Shown piece by piece: positions 51,941 through 61,071 of a DNA stretch of 64,000 bases. Under the pieces are notes generated by a model. It was not told the origin of the DNA. It did not search any database and was given only the letters and a program-made list of their open reading frames with translations. This stretch comes from Methanosarcina sp. MSH10X1. GTDB lineage: Archaea > Halobacteriota > Methanosarcinia > Methanosarcinales > Methanosarcinaceae. The position numbers and the translations under genes were made by a program. Numbering within the stretch: position 1 is the stretch's first letter; every line of letters begins with the position of its first letter. The DNA lies in the NCBI RefSeq assembly GCF_004099695.1, contig NZ_SCHL01000005.1, positions 62,001 to 126,000 on the forward strand, in the 5' to 3' direction.

Positions 51941-52888
51941 TTATTTTTTATTAATGGCTTTTAAGCACTCATGTGCCTCCTTAATCAAATAGTTTCTATA
52001 GTTGCCCTGATGGACTCTGGCCGAACGAATAAGTCCTATGCTCATGAAAAAAGGCAATACTCCGGTAACATAGTTAAAATCCTTCTCACCAGTGCAATAT
52101 TCCCAGAGAAAGTTCCCTATATACGGTTCGGCTCTCCATCCTCCCCCCCGGTGCAGTTCGAATTCATTTTTAAGTTCTGCAGTAAGGATCCCCAGGTCTC
52201 TTACCGGGTGCGCCTGGTACCAGGAACTTTCAAAGTCGAGGGCATAGGGCTTGCCTTTGCAAAAAATGTAATTGGAGGGGGTAGCATCTCTGTGAACCAT
52301 GCAGCCTTGCTCCCTGTTAAGCAGGGAACTGTACCACCATTGTCCGAGCAGTTTGTTAAAACCCTCTCTGGTTTCATGATCCAGATTCAGGTGGTCCAGT
52401 ACTTCATGGTAGTTTCTGAACTCATTTTCCTTATTGTAAGAGGATTTCGTATTTTCATGGAGCTCTCGGAGCATGTGTGCAACTGCAGAAAGCCTCTCGT
52501 AAAGTTTTTCTTCATGGTTGAAGTACCAGGCCAGGGATTTTCCAGGTATATGCTCGGTTACGAGGACACAATTGAACTTCTTATTAAATGCAAGAGGCTT
52601 TGCAACGTTTATTACGGAAGCAGCCTTTTTAAGGTTCCTGTATTCATTCATCATGCCTTTATAAGGGTTATAATCTTTCATCCTGCCGGTAGGTTCGGCA
52701 AAAAACTTTGCCATTACGCTGAAGTTTTCACCCATAAACTGATACCTGCAGACAGTATGGGAGGAATCATACTTAAAAACGTTAACAGAACATTTTTTAT
52801 TTCGGAGCCTGTGCTCCACAACTTCTTCAGCAAGCCAATCCCTGAAAGGATCTCCAGGTTTTAAAGTGTTAACATAGCGAGATGCCAA
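51941..52888 (-). CDS. Phosphotransferase-fold kinase (APH/LPS-kinase type)
   Basis: The 315-residue protein follows the aminoglycoside-phosphotransferase/small-molecule kinase plan: an N-lobe with VMAKFFAEP (Lys for ATP) and NEYRNLKKA (Glu), a hinge at VLVTEHIPGKSLAWYF, the catalytic loop MVHRDATPSNYIF (about 212-224; His-x-Asp ... Asn) and the metal loop YALDFESSWYQAHPVRDLG (DFE in place of DFG). It probably phosphorylates a sugar, lipid or other small molecule; the substrate is unknown. The start is TTG at 52888. It lies next to two HAD phosphatase-like genes, which might act on the same compound; that is speculation from position. Confidence 0.78.
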   Translation of the reverse strand: MASRYVNTLKPGDPFRDWLAEEVVEHRLRNKKCSVNVFKYDSSHTVCRYQFMGENFSVMAKFFAEPTGRMKDYNPYKGMMNEYRNLKKAASVINVAKPLAFNKKFNCVLVTEHIPGKSLAWYFNHEEKLYERLSAVAHMLRELHENTKSSYNKENEFRNYHEVLDHLNLDHETREGFNKLLGQWWYSSLLNREQGCMVHRDATPSNYIFCKGKPYALDFESSWYQAHPVRDLGILTAELKNEFELHRGGGWRAEPYIGNFLWEYCTGEKDFNYVTGVLPFFMSIGLIRSARVHQGNYRNYLIKEAHECLKAINKK

Positions 52889-53075
52889 CTCAAACTACCC
52901 CCGCTTTTTCGGAAATATTCACGATGTTGTATATTCTCTCCCCGCAGTATGCTCTCATCTCAATGAGTTTTCTAACAAAGAAGCTTCCAGTTCTACGTTT
53001 CAATTTCATAAACTGGCAACAGTATACTATAGTTTGGATATATTATATTGTTATTGGTGTTTGACTGTAAGGGGT

Positions 53076-53741
53076 TTATTTCTCTCTTTCCAGCTCAGGA
53101 CCGCCGACATCAGCCGTGTTATTGTACCCTCTTTCCTCCCAGTATCCCCTGTAAGGCGAATCTCGGAGTTCGATTCTTACAATCCATTTAGCCCATTTGT
53201 ACCCGTACTTATCTTCGGCTACGAGCTGAAGAGGAAAACCCCTGTCCGGAGGCAGGGTTATATCGTTGAGCCTGTATGCAAGGATTATATCGTTTTCTAG
53301 CAGGTAATCCCTGTCAAGAGAGGTAGAATACCCATCCGCGCTGTAAAAGATCACGGTGGTTGCATTTTTCATGGCTCCGGATTCTCCGAAAAGGTCAGCT
53401 ACTCTTACACCTGTCCATTTTGCAGTGAAACTCCAGCCTTCCACACAGTTCAGCTCCACGACTTTCGAAACCTGAGGCAGTGCTGTTATTTCTTCATAAG
53501 TAAGGTTTAAAGGCTTCTCCACCAGCCCGTTAACCTGCAGCCTGTAGTCCTCCCTGTCAATATATTGGGTTCCCCTTATGGCATTATTTCGTTGCTGTGC
53601 GATTGGAGTCAGTGTTTTTCCTTCGTAGGAAAGATTTTCAGTTTCGTTGTTATAGGTATCCGGCTCTCCTCTTTCCGAGACACAACCCGAAGTAATGGAA
53701 ATTATTAATGAAATGATCAGGAATAAAAGAATTAACTTCAT
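53076..53741 (-). CDS. Lipoprotein with sulfite-oxidase-type molybdopterin domain
   Basis: The protein (221 residues) opens with a hydrophobic signal ending in the lipobox ITSGC (Cys 20). From about 60 it has the oxidoreductase molybdopterin-binding domain: YRLQVNGLVEKPLNLTYEEI, then VVELNCVEGWSFTAKWTGV, where the Cys would bind molybdenum, and DYLLENDIILAYRLND plus GFPLQLVAEDKYGYKWAKW. It resembles YedY/MsrP and sulfite oxidase cores. It should act outside the membrane on a small oxo or sulfoxide compound. The signal has no twin arginine, odd for a molybdoenzyme exported folded. No partner membrane subunit adjoins. Confidence 0.82.
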   Translation of the reverse strand: MKLILLFLIISLIISITSGCVSERGEPDTYNNETENLSYEGKTLTPIAQQRNNAIRGTQYIDREDYRLQVNGLVEKPLNLTYEEITALPQVSKVVELNCVEGWSFTAKWTGVRVADLFGESGAMKNATTVIFYSADGYSTSLDRDYLLENDIILAYRLNDITLPPDRGFPLQLVAEDKYGYKWAKWIVRIELRDSPYRGYWEERGYNNTADVGGPELEREK

Positions 53742-53988
53742 GTATTTATTCCGCCCCCCGAGCCTTTTCTTGAAATCAACTCATTTATTATCTTATAGTT
53801 CATTTATTATATTCTTATTATTCTCTTTAAAATATGTGCACAGTTTGAATAAGTTAGTTTTAAGAATCTAATATAGGAGCCCTGATCAGGATAAGAAAAA
53901 TCTGTAAAGTAAAAACTAACAGAGGAGTAAATAATGGGTATAAAGAAAAAACTGAAAATAAAAAAGTGTTAATGGAACCTGAGAATTC

Positions 53989-55188
53989 TCAGGTCTCATC
54001 GTATCCGATTTCTTCTTTTGTAAGGTAGCATGCAGGGTCATCTGCCCAGACATTCCCATATACGGCTTCGGCTCGTACTCTGAAGTTTCCGTTGCATACA
54101 TCAAACCATTTGCATTTGGCACAGCGGTCTCCATGAGCCTGGATAAGCGGTTTTCTGTGCTTGAGCCCTGCCATGAGTTCATCGCTCAGGTCGTTCCAGA
54201 TCTCACTGAACGGGCGTTCACGCACATTCCCAAAGGAGTAATGCCTCCAGAACTGGTCGGCATGGACTGCACCGTCCCAGGATACGCATCCGATTCCTAT
54301 TCCTGAGGAATTGCCCTGGTTCATGGAGAGAAGTTCAAATACTTCAGCAGCCCTTTCCGGATTTTCTGTCAGCATTTTCAGGTAGATATAGGGGCCGTCG
54401 CAGTGGTTGTCCACGGTAAGGACTTCTGCAGGGAAGCCTTTTTCGTGCAGTTCTTTTGTCCTTTGCATAATCAGGTCCACGGCTTGCCTGGACTCTTCAA
54501 GGGAGAGATCTTCGTCCACCATTTTGGAGCCCCTGCCTGCATAAACCAGGTGGTAAAAGCAGATCCTGGGGATATTTTCTTTTTCAAGAAGGTCAAAGAT
54601 CGCAGGGATATCCTTTACATTTTGTTTGTTGATAGTAAAGCGAAGCCCTACTTTTATGCCTTCTTCCTGGCAATTGTGCAGTCCCCTGAGAGCTGCATCA
54701 AAAGCTCCGGGCATGCCCCTGAATTTATCGTTTGTCTCTCTTATGCCATCAAGGGAGATCCCCACATAAGAAAGCCCGACCTCCCTTAGCTTTTTAGCCA
54801 GCTCCTTATCAATCCGGGTACCATTTGTAGAAATTACTGCCCTCATCCCTTTCTCGCGGGCATAGGCTGCAAGTTCTGGCAGATCTTTTCTTAGAGTCGG
54901 TTCCCCTCCGGAAAAGAGGATTACCGGACTTCCGAATTGTGCAAGGTCATCGATTAGAGCTTTGCCTTCCCCGGTCGAAAGCTCGTTTTGAAATTCGATA
55001 TCCTTTGCCTGGGCATAACAATGAACGCACTTCAGGTTGCAGCGGCGGGTCATATTCCAGACCACAACTGGCTTTTTATCTTTTGAGAACTGCAGAAGGT
55101 GAGAGGGGAGCCTCTTTGATTCCCTTCCATAGCGCAGTGCATCGGAAGGCTCCACGGTTCCGCAGTAAAGTTTTGAAATACCTATCAT
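53989..55188 (-). CDS. ahbC: 12,18-didecarboxysiroheme deacetylase (radical SAM)
   Basis: Radical SAM enzyme of the siroheme-dependent heme pathway; it removes the two acetate side chains of didecarboxysiroheme to give Fe-coproporphyrin. The start at 55188 (MIGISKLYCGTVEPSDALRY) is preceded by AAGGATC; the TTG at 55203 is less likely. The radical SAM cluster motif is CNLKCVHC (about residues 53-60), with SAM-binding GGEPTLRKD after it. A C-terminal auxiliary cluster region has CVSWDG and CAKCKWFDVCNGNFR. The related AhbD (heme synthase) is the alternative; the VVVWNMTRRCNLKCVHCYA region favours AhbC. It follows hemD by about 20 bases and cobA, forming a tetrapyrrole operon. Confidence 0.82.
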   Translation of the reverse strand: MIGISKLYCGTVEPSDALRYGRESKRLPSHLLQFSKDKKPVVVWNMTRRCNLKCVHCYAQAKDIEFQNELSTGEGKALIDDLAQFGSPVILFSGGEPTLRKDLPELAAYAREKGMRAVISTNGTRIDKELAKKLREVGLSYVGISLDGIRETNDKFRGMPGAFDAALRGLHNCQEEGIKVGLRFTINKQNVKDIPAIFDLLEKENIPRICFYHLVYAGRGSKMVDEDLSLEESRQAVDLIMQRTKELHEKGFPAEVLTVDNHCDGPYIYLKMLTENPERAAEVFELLSMNQGNSSGIGIGCVSWDGAVHADQFWRHYSFGNVRERPFSEIWNDLSDELMAGLKHRKPLIQAHGDRCAKCKWFDVCNGNFRVRAEAVYGNVWADDPACYLTKEEIGYDET

Positions 55189-55207
55189 ATTGATCCTTTT
55201 CAAATTC

Positions 55208-56011
55208 TTAAAGCTGGTTCTTTATAGCTTTTAGCAGGGCTTCAAAGGTAAACTCGTCGGGAATTACGTTTGTGTTAATTCCATATTTTTTCAGGGTATT
55301 TCCTGTAGGCGTTCCTATAGCTCCTATCACAACCCCGTTAAGAGTCTCTTTTATGGTTTCCTCTGCTCCCAGCCCTTTTGCATGCTTCATAAAACCTTTT
55401 ACCATCATCGAGCTTGTAAAAGCAAAAGCATCCACTTCCCCTGCAAGCGTGCGCTCGATCAGCTCTTTCTGGACTGCTCCTTCAGGAATACTGAGAGTGT
55501 ACACATGGGTCTCATAAACCGTAGCTCCGCACTTCTCGAGCCCTTCTATTAAGACTTTAGCCCCAAATGCGCTCCTTGCGAGATCAACTATTTTTCCTTT
55601 TACTTCAGGGCAAAGAGCCTCCACAATTCCTTCAGAGCTGTAGTCAGCTGGCAGGAAAGAGTTGTCAATTCCGATTTTTACAAGCTCCTTTTCCGTATTA
55701 GGCCCGATTGCGATTACCCTGGTGTTCTTAAGTCCCAGGACAAAGTTTTCCTTTTCGGTCTCAGAGAGCTTTTCAAGGGTAAACGTTATTCCGTTTGCAC
55801 TGGTAAAAACCACGTAATCGGAAGCTCCGGAAAGGACTCTCTGTACAAATGGCTCAAAACCTTCATCTTTTACGTCTTCGAGCTTTATCATGGGAGCATA
55901 TAACGGATTAAAGCCGTAATCCCTGGCAAGGGCCTCTGATTTTTCCCTGTAGTTTTCCGGCCTCATGATTGCAAGGACCGGAATTTTTGTCTTCTCATAT
56001 TCTCCTGTCAT
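55208..56011 (-). CDS. hemD: Uroporphyrinogen-III synthase
   Basis: Closes hydroxymethylbilane to uroporphyrinogen III with inversion of ring D, the common precursor of siroheme, heme, cobamides and F430. The 267-residue protein has the low-conservation two-domain HemD pattern: RVLSGASDYVVFTSANGITF, VIAIGPNTEKELVKIG, ADYSSEGIVEAL and VDAFAFTSSMMVKGFMKHA, then IGAIGTPTGNTLKKYGI. ATG at 56011 follows AAGGGATCAGAT and is preferred over TTG at 56035, which overlaps the cobA stop. It lies between cobA and ahbC on the same strand. Confidence 0.88.
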   Translation of the reverse strand: MTGEYEKTKIPVLAIMRPENYREKSEALARDYGFNPLYAPMIKLEDVKDEGFEPFVQRVLSGASDYVVFTSANGITFTLEKLSETEKENFVLGLKNTRVIAIGPNTEKELVKIGIDNSFLPADYSSEGIVEALCPEVKGKIVDLARSAFGAKVLIEGLEKCGATVYETHVYTLSIPEGAVQKELIERTLAGEVDAFAFTSSMMVKGFMKHAKGLGAEETIKETLNGVVIGAIGTPTGNTLKKYGINTNVIPDEFTFEALLKAIKNQL

Positions 56012-56031
56012 ATCTGATCCCTTCGCATTTG

Positions 56032-56799
56032 TCAAAATTCGGTCCCTGTACGCTGCTCTCCAAGGATCTCATGAAGCCTGACCACATCTCCTACGACTGT
56101 TATGGCAGGGGCCTTTACTTTACGCTCATTCGCAAGTTCTGCGATATTCGCAAGAGTCCCTACGGTAACTCTCTGGTCAGCCCTGGTCCCTCTCTCGATG
56201 ACTGCAACAGGTGTTTCAGGGTCCTTGCCGTGTTTAATTAGCTCATCTGCGTTCCGGCCGAGCATTTTCACGCCCATAAGGATAACAATTGTTCCCCCGA
56301 ATTTTGCCAGGGTTGCCCAGTCGAGCCAGCTTTCAGGCTTTGTGGGGTCTTCGTGCCCGGTTATGAAAGTGACCATAGAAGTGCTTTCCCTGTGGGTTAC
56401 CGGAATTCCGGCATAAGCAGGCACTGCAATCGCAGAAGTGATCCCAGGTACTACTTCAAACTCGATGCCTTCGGCTACAAGTACCTCGGCTTCTTCTCCA
56501 CCTCTTCCGAAGACATAGGGATCGCCTCCTTTAAGCCTGACCACCTTCTTTCCTTCTTTTGCCTTCTGCACGAGCACCTCATTAATCTCAGCCTGTGTCA
56601 TAGTATGGTTGCCGGCGTATTTGCCGACATCGATCTTTTCCGCACCTGCAGGCATTGAGTCCAGAATAGCTTTTCCAGGGAGCTGGTCATAGATAATTAC
56701 TTCAGCACTGTCAATCAGACGGCGGGCTTTCAGGGTAAGAAGTTCAGGGTCTCCTGGGCCCGAACCTACAAGGTAAACTTTTCCGTAATTTCCTGACAT
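56032..56799 (-). CDS. cobA: Uroporphyrinogen-III C-methyltransferase
   Basis: Adds two methyl groups from SAM to uroporphyrinogen III, giving precorrin-2 for siroheme, heme, cobamide and F430 synthesis. The 255-residue single-domain protein has all class III methyltransferase signatures: VYLVGSGPGDPELLTLKA at the start, VVRLKGGDPYVFGRGGEE (about 82-99), VVPGITSAIAVPAYAGIPVT and TFITGHEDP, with GTRADQRVTVGTL near 205. It lacks the fused siroheme-synthase half of CysG. AAAGGAA lies about nine bases before the ATG. It heads cobA-hemD-ahbC. Confidence 0.95.
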   Translation of the reverse strand: MSGNYGKVYLVGSGPGDPELLTLKARRLIDSAEVIIYDQLPGKAILDSMPAGAEKIDVGKYAGNHTMTQAEINEVLVQKAKEGKKVVRLKGGDPYVFGRGGEEAEVLVAEGIEFEVVPGITSAIAVPAYAGIPVTHRESTSMVTFITGHEDPTKPESWLDWATLAKFGGTIVILMGVKMLGRNADELIKHGKDPETPVAVIERGTRADQRVTVGTLANIAELANERKVKAPAITVVGDVVRLHEILGEQRTGTEF

Positions 56800-57198
56800 A
56801 TAATGACGGTTCCTTTTTTCCTTTATATTCCTGATAGATAATCCTCTCTCTTCGCCTGCTTCTTCCGGGTCTCAACAGATGACTTTCACTCTTGCTGGGG
56901 AAGCCCGGTTGAAATGACTATTATCTTCAGGGAAGAAAGTATGTCTTCTAAGAGGAAAGATTGATAGAAATGTAAATCTGTAGGGTTTAAAGGGCTTTTA
57001 TAATAAATAATATCCCATCTTAACATAGTTTTATTTACTTAACTTCTATATATCAAGTCTTATACATCTCGCCCGCGTCCCTGTCTCTTACTTAACCGCA
57101 CTGTTGTCAGTGGGCTTTTGATCAAACTTTTTTGGGAAAAAGTTTGTGTTAACTCATAGTAATTAATAAATACCTCTTAAGTACTTAGTAAATTCGAT
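56800..57198. other. Divergent gap between cobA and rnz
   Basis: Contains a hairpin module at 57123-57146 and a TATA-like TTAATAAATAC at about 57163-57173, some 30 bases before the rnz ATG. No frame recognised. Confidence 0.45.
57123..57146. repeat. Single copy of the hairpin module
   Basis: CAAACTTTTTT and AAAAAGTTTG form a palindrome of 24 nt, one base longer than the usual 23, preceded by the spacer TGAT at 57119-57122. Arm sequence matches the CAAACT/AGTTTG variant of the array after hmgA. Confidence 0.7.
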
Positions 57199-58116
57199 AT
57201 GCTTCGCGTAATCTTTCTAGGCACTGGAGGCTCTCTGCCTACCCGCAACAGAAATCCGTCCGCAGTAATGGTCAACCGGGAAGGAGAGCTTATCATGTTT
57301 GACTGCGGAGAAGGCACTCAGCAGCAAATGATGAGGGCAAAAACAGGGATGATGAGCCTGTCCTCTATTTTTATCAGTCATTTCCATGCAGATCACTTCC
57401 TGGGAATCCCCGGGCTGATCCAGACGATGTCCTTCTTGGGGAGAAAGGAGCCTCTTCTTATCTACGGACCTGAGGGAACAAGGGAATTTACCGAGCTTTT
57501 TAAAGCTCTTGGCTATTTCAATCTTAAATACGAAGTGTGTGGCATTCCTTTGAAGCCAGGGGATATTGTGGAAAAGGAGGGATATGTAATCCGGGCTTTA
57601 AAAACCGAACATAGTATTTCAAGCCTCGGATACGCCCTTATAGAAAATCCCCGTCCGGGGCGTTTTAACCGGGAAAAGGCAATCGAACTGGGGATTCCTC
57701 CCGGCCCTCTTTTTGCAAAATTGCAAAAAGGAAATCCGGTAGAAGTCAATGGAATAATCGTAAAACCGGAAGATGTAATGGGAGCCTTGAGGCCCGGAAG
57801 GACCATCGTATATAGCGGGGATACCAGACCCTGTGAGCCCATTCTCGAAGCCAGCAGGGATGCAGATGTGCTGATTCATGACAGCAGTTTCGCGGACGAG
57901 ATGGCAGACTGGGCGGAAGAGTCCAAACATTCGACAGCAGGAGAAGTTGCAGCCCTGGCAAAGGAAGCCGGAGTCAGGAAGCTTATTCTTACCCATATAA
58001 GCTCCCGATATACCGACGATGCTGAGCCTTTACTTAATGATTCGAAGAAAGTTTTTGAAAACGTGATTATTGCCGAAGACCTGCTGGAAATCGAGGTTCC
58101 CTACAGGTCGGAATAA
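57199..58116 (+). CDS. rnz: Ribonuclease Z
   Basis: Endonuclease that trims the 3' ends of tRNA precursors. The 305-residue length is that of the short form (RNase Z-S). Metal ligands are clear: SHFHADHFLGIPG (about 60-72), further His in TEHSIS, and Asp/His in YSGDTRPCEPI (about 198) and LTHISSRY (about 270). The exosite arm GRFNREKAIELGIPPGPLF is present at about 153-171. Two of three tRNAs in this window lack an encoded CCA and need such processing. A TATA-like box about 30 bases upstream suggests a short or absent leader. Confidence 0.95.
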   Translation: MLRVIFLGTGGSLPTRNRNPSAVMVNREGELIMFDCGEGTQQQMMRAKTGMMSLSSIFISHFHADHFLGIPGLIQTMSFLGRKEPLLIYGPEGTREFTELFKALGYFNLKYEVCGIPLKPGDIVEKEGYVIRALKTEHSISSLGYALIENPRPGRFNREKAIELGIPPGPLFAKLQKGNPVEVNGIIVKPEDVMGALRPGRTIVYSGDTRPCEPILEASRDADVLIHDSSFADEMADWAEESKHSTAGEVAALAKEAGVRKLILTHISSRYTDDAEPLLNDSKKVFENVIIAEDLLEIEVPYRSE

Positions 58117-58335
58117 AACCTCAAATTTTTATTTCGAGCACTCATAAAAAGCGAATACAGGTTATTCCAGGTTATTCTTAGAACCGGCTTAAAGCAAGCA
58201 TAAAAGCTCTAAAATTCTTCAAGGAATTCGAGATAGTTCTTAAAAAAGATTAAAAGTATTGGGTTCTGTATCCGGGCATATTAGCGGAAAGAAACTGTAG
58301 CAGATATAATCTGCATCGAAGCAGGACCGGGCAAC

Positions 58336-58596
58336 TCAAACAAGAGTCCAGTCCAGTTTTTTGTTTTCAGCATCGTAAAGTGTAACCTGCATAGTCTTGT
58401 CTTCTACTTCATAAACTGGCTTGATACCGAAATAAAGAGTATCACCATAATTGATATTTAGTTCACCGTTAACTCTACTGAAATATACTCTGCCTTTTGT
58501 ATTTTTTTCTTCTACTGTTACACCCTTCCACATCAAGTTCTGAATTACGTTTACAACTCTGCACTCAAACCTGTCAACTTCACGTATTTCATTCAT
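58336..58596 (-). CDS. Small hypothetical beta-rich protein
   Basis: The 86-residue soluble protein has alternating beta-type segments (RFECRVVNVIQNLMWKGVTV, GRVYFSRVNGELNINYGD, YFGIKPVYEVEDKTMQVTLY) and no signal or helix-rich part. It might be a small barrel but no family is recognised. A perfect 10-bp palindrome, AGGGATCCCT, lies directly before the ATG and includes a weak ribosome binding site. Its upstream DNA carries 24-bp direct repeats. Confidence 0.6.
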   Translation of the reverse strand: MNEIREVDRFECRVVNVIQNLMWKGVTVEEKNTKGRVYFSRVNGELNINYGDTLYFGIKPVYEVEDKTMQVTLYDAENKKLDWTLV

Positions 58597-58977
58597 AGGG
58601 ATCCCTTTTATTTTTACTTATTTTTGTTAAGGCTTTATTTCAAATCGTTCCTGCTAGAAAATAACTATTTTTATACATAAAATTATTCCTGCTCTTTAAG
58701 AGAGGAGAAAAACATGTAAAAATACCACACTGAGATAAGTAAACTTTATACTGAATCAAATAAAAAATTCTACTGAAGCTCAAATAAAACATTCTACTGA
58801 AGCTCAAATAAAACATTCTACTGAAGCGGGTAAAAACTATATTGAAACAGGTAAAGATTAATTTAAATATTAATCCTTCTAAGAAATGAGCCCTCAGAAA
58901 ATATGGTATTGAAAATAAGTACTTATAAAAGTACTTTAAAAATACCTTACTTAACAGTAACGTACCTGTCTTCTGGC
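58597..58977. other. Gap with 24-bp repeats
   Basis: Besides the repeats at 58744-58860 nothing is recognised. The plus-strand frame at 58903-59106 lies mostly over the AAA gene and is a shadow. Confidence 0.45.
58744..58860. repeat. 24-bp direct repeats
   Basis: Two exact 24-bp units (ATTCTACTGAAGCTCAAATA plus AAAC) at 58767-58790 and 58791-58814, a 13-base partial copy at 58815-58827, and degenerate copies on both sides (58744-58766 and about 58835-58857). Confidence 0.75.
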
Positions 58978-60096
58978 TTAAATGTAAAGTTCGGAAGGTC
59001 CCTGAAGGGGGTCTTTTCTGCCAAGTTTTGCAAGCGCATTTTCGAAATCTTTGCTTGCAACTATTTCCCGGTCTTCTATAATTGCCTGGTGAAGAGCGGT
59101 CTTTAAAACCTTTTCAACAAGATCTCTGCCCGAAAGCCCATTTGCTTTCTTCGCAAGAGCCCGGAAGTTACACTCCTCTACCTGTAGTGGGAAGGTTTTT
59201 ACATTTGATTCGAATATCCTGAAGACCTCTTCTGCTCCGGGAAGAACGAACTCAATTTCTTCCTCGAATCGGCTCCTTATAGCTGAATCAAGGGTGTTAA
59301 TCCTGTTGGTAGAGCAGATGGTGCATACTCCATCGCGTTCCACTATACCATCCATTTCAGTCAGTAGGGCATTTACAATTTCGCTTACGTCTCCTCTCAA
59401 CTCCTGGAATTTTCGGTCCAGGGCTATGGCATCAAGTTCGTCGATAAAGATTATACAGGGAGCCATTTCTTCCGCTCTATCATAAAGCTGGTGAATCTGG
59501 CGAGCTCCGTCTCCCACATATTCTCCTATTAGCTGTGTAGCCTTGACAGGAATGATAGGCACATCGGTTTTATTTGCAAGAGCTTTTGCAAGCATGGTTT
59601 TTCCGGTGCCCGAAGGTCCGTAAAAAAGGATATTTCTTGGCGCCCATTTCCCGAAGCGTTCGGGCTCTTCGAGGAAGCGTTCAATCAGCCTGCACTTTTG
59701 CTTTGCAAGCTCCTGCCCGATTACATCTTCAAATTTAACGCTGCTCTTTATTTCTGCCGAGGAAGGAAGACCGTTTTCCTCTTCCGTTACGATAATTGAG
59801 GTTGAACTTCCTATTATGGATTCTGCAGGTTCCACATCTATAATGCGGTAAGCAAAATCCGGGAACATCCGCCGGTCAAAAAGATAATCTCCCTTGCGGG
59901 CAACATATCCGTTCCACTGTTCTCGGGCATAGAATTCAAAAACATCCCGATTTTCAATAACAGGATATTCGTCCATCATGCCGCTTAACGGATAACCTTC
60001 AGGCTTCAGGATAAGAAGCTCGGAGGTAGATTTTCCAAACTCGGTATTATTTTCATGAGTCTTTTTCGCGTTCACTCTTTGTGAGACTGGTCGCAC
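58978..60096 (-). CDS. AAA-class ATPase
   Basis: The 372-residue protein has one AAA module: Walker A YGPSGTGKTMLAKALAN at about 157-173, pore-loop region KATQLIGEYVGDGARQIHQL, Walker B CIIFIDELDAIALDRK at about 211-226, sensor 1 CTICSTNRINTLD and arginine fingers SAIRSRFEEEIEF. The C-terminal lid has GLSGRDLVEKVLKTALHQA. The N-terminal 110 residues (EQWNGYVARKGDYLF, FPDFAYRIIDVEPAES) form an unrecognised substrate domain. It resembles archaeal single-ring AAA ATPases of unknown client, unlike PAN or Cdc48, which are longer. Start is GTG at 60096. It stands alone. Confidence 0.85.
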   Translation of the reverse strand: MRPVSQRVNAKKTHENNTEFGKSTSELLILKPEGYPLSGMMDEYPVIENRDVFEFYAREQWNGYVARKGDYLFDRRMFPDFAYRIIDVEPAESIIGSSTSIIVTEEENGLPSSAEIKSSVKFEDVIGQELAKQKCRLIERFLEEPERFGKWAPRNILFYGPSGTGKTMLAKALANKTDVPIIPVKATQLIGEYVGDGARQIHQLYDRAEEMAPCIIFIDELDAIALDRKFQELRGDVSEIVNALLTEMDGIVERDGVCTICSTNRINTLDSAIRSRFEEEIEFVLPGAEEVFRIFESNVKTFPLQVEECNFRALAKKANGLSGRDLVEKVLKTALHQAIIEDREIVASKDFENALAKLGRKDPLQGPSELYI

Positions 60097-60746
60097 TTTG
60101 TTATCAACTCGAATACTTTTCTATACCCCTATAGTAATCCGAAGAGCTAATAAAATTAACCCATAAACCACGCAGAATATTCGATTGCGAAAGGCTCACA
60201 TTCTCATTGGGACTGATAGACGGTCTTCTAAAAGCTTTTCACTAAGCAACTTCCGGGTAATTTTCAGACCGGGTCTGTTCTCCAGAGATTCAGGTAATAA
60301 TTAAATATCCAGATCTTCAATGTAACAATGTATATGTCTTACAGGACATATCCATGAGTGTAAAATATTTATATGAGTAAGCAAATAAGTGATTTATTAT
60401 TTCGAAGAGACTTGAATTATCGACTGCGCAAAGTAACAGGCTTTTAGAGGTTCTCATGCAAGAATTTTGGAATTGCGGACCTTTGCAGTGCATACGAAGG
60501 TCTGATCTGAAAGAGAAAGCTAATATATTAGATAAATAATATAAAACTCTTAATTATTGAATCAGAAGTTATTTTCAAACTTGTTTGAAAATTTGCCAGG
60601 AACGTTGAATCAATTACCTGACTAATATATTTATGTATAATTCTTAAATTGTACAGTGATATTAAGTCGGTAATACTGCAGCCTAACGACTTAAAAATTC
60701 CAGTGCCTAAATAAGGTAATTTCAGAGTATGATTTTTATGTTTACT
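60097..60746. other. Long gene-free stretch
   Basis: 650 bases of A/T-rich DNA. The minus-strand frame at 60528-60824 overlaps the next gene's start region and has no protein-like composition. No RNA or repeat recognised. Confidence 0.4.
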
Positions 60747-60926
60747 ATGGAGAATACGGAAGGTTTCGACCAAAAAACTCTTGATAAGATGAATGCTGAA
60801 GTCAAGAAAACGATGAGCAAGCAAGATCCGAAATCAAAGGATTATAAAAAATTATTTGAACAGGTTGAAGATCAGGTCTTCGACAAATATTGTTCCGAGG
60901 TGTTCAGGCCCTCTCTTAAACTTTAA
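60747..60926 (+). CDS. Small charged helical protein
   Basis: From ATG at 60747 the product is 59 residues: MENTEGFDQKTLDKMNAEVK, KTMSKQDPKSKDYKKLFEQ, then VEDQVFDKYCSEVFRPSLKL. It is helical, charged and has a single Cys. ATGs at 60729 and 60738 would add MIFMFT. The sequence looks like a real soluble small protein, but no family or ribosome binding site is recognised. It is followed by T-rich DNA. Confidence 0.5.
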   Translation: MENTEGFDQKTLDKMNAEVKKTMSKQDPKSKDYKKLFEQVEDQVFDKYCSEVFRPSLKL

Positions 60927-61071
60927 TAATTTACCGTTAAGGATTTACCGCTGGTAAATGCAATATCGGTAAATTTATTCCTTATTTACTTTTCATTTTT
61001 TATTAAATTTCTATTCTTCCAATTTGGCTTTGTCGTTATTTTTTCTCTGTATTCTTGATTATCTTCATTTT

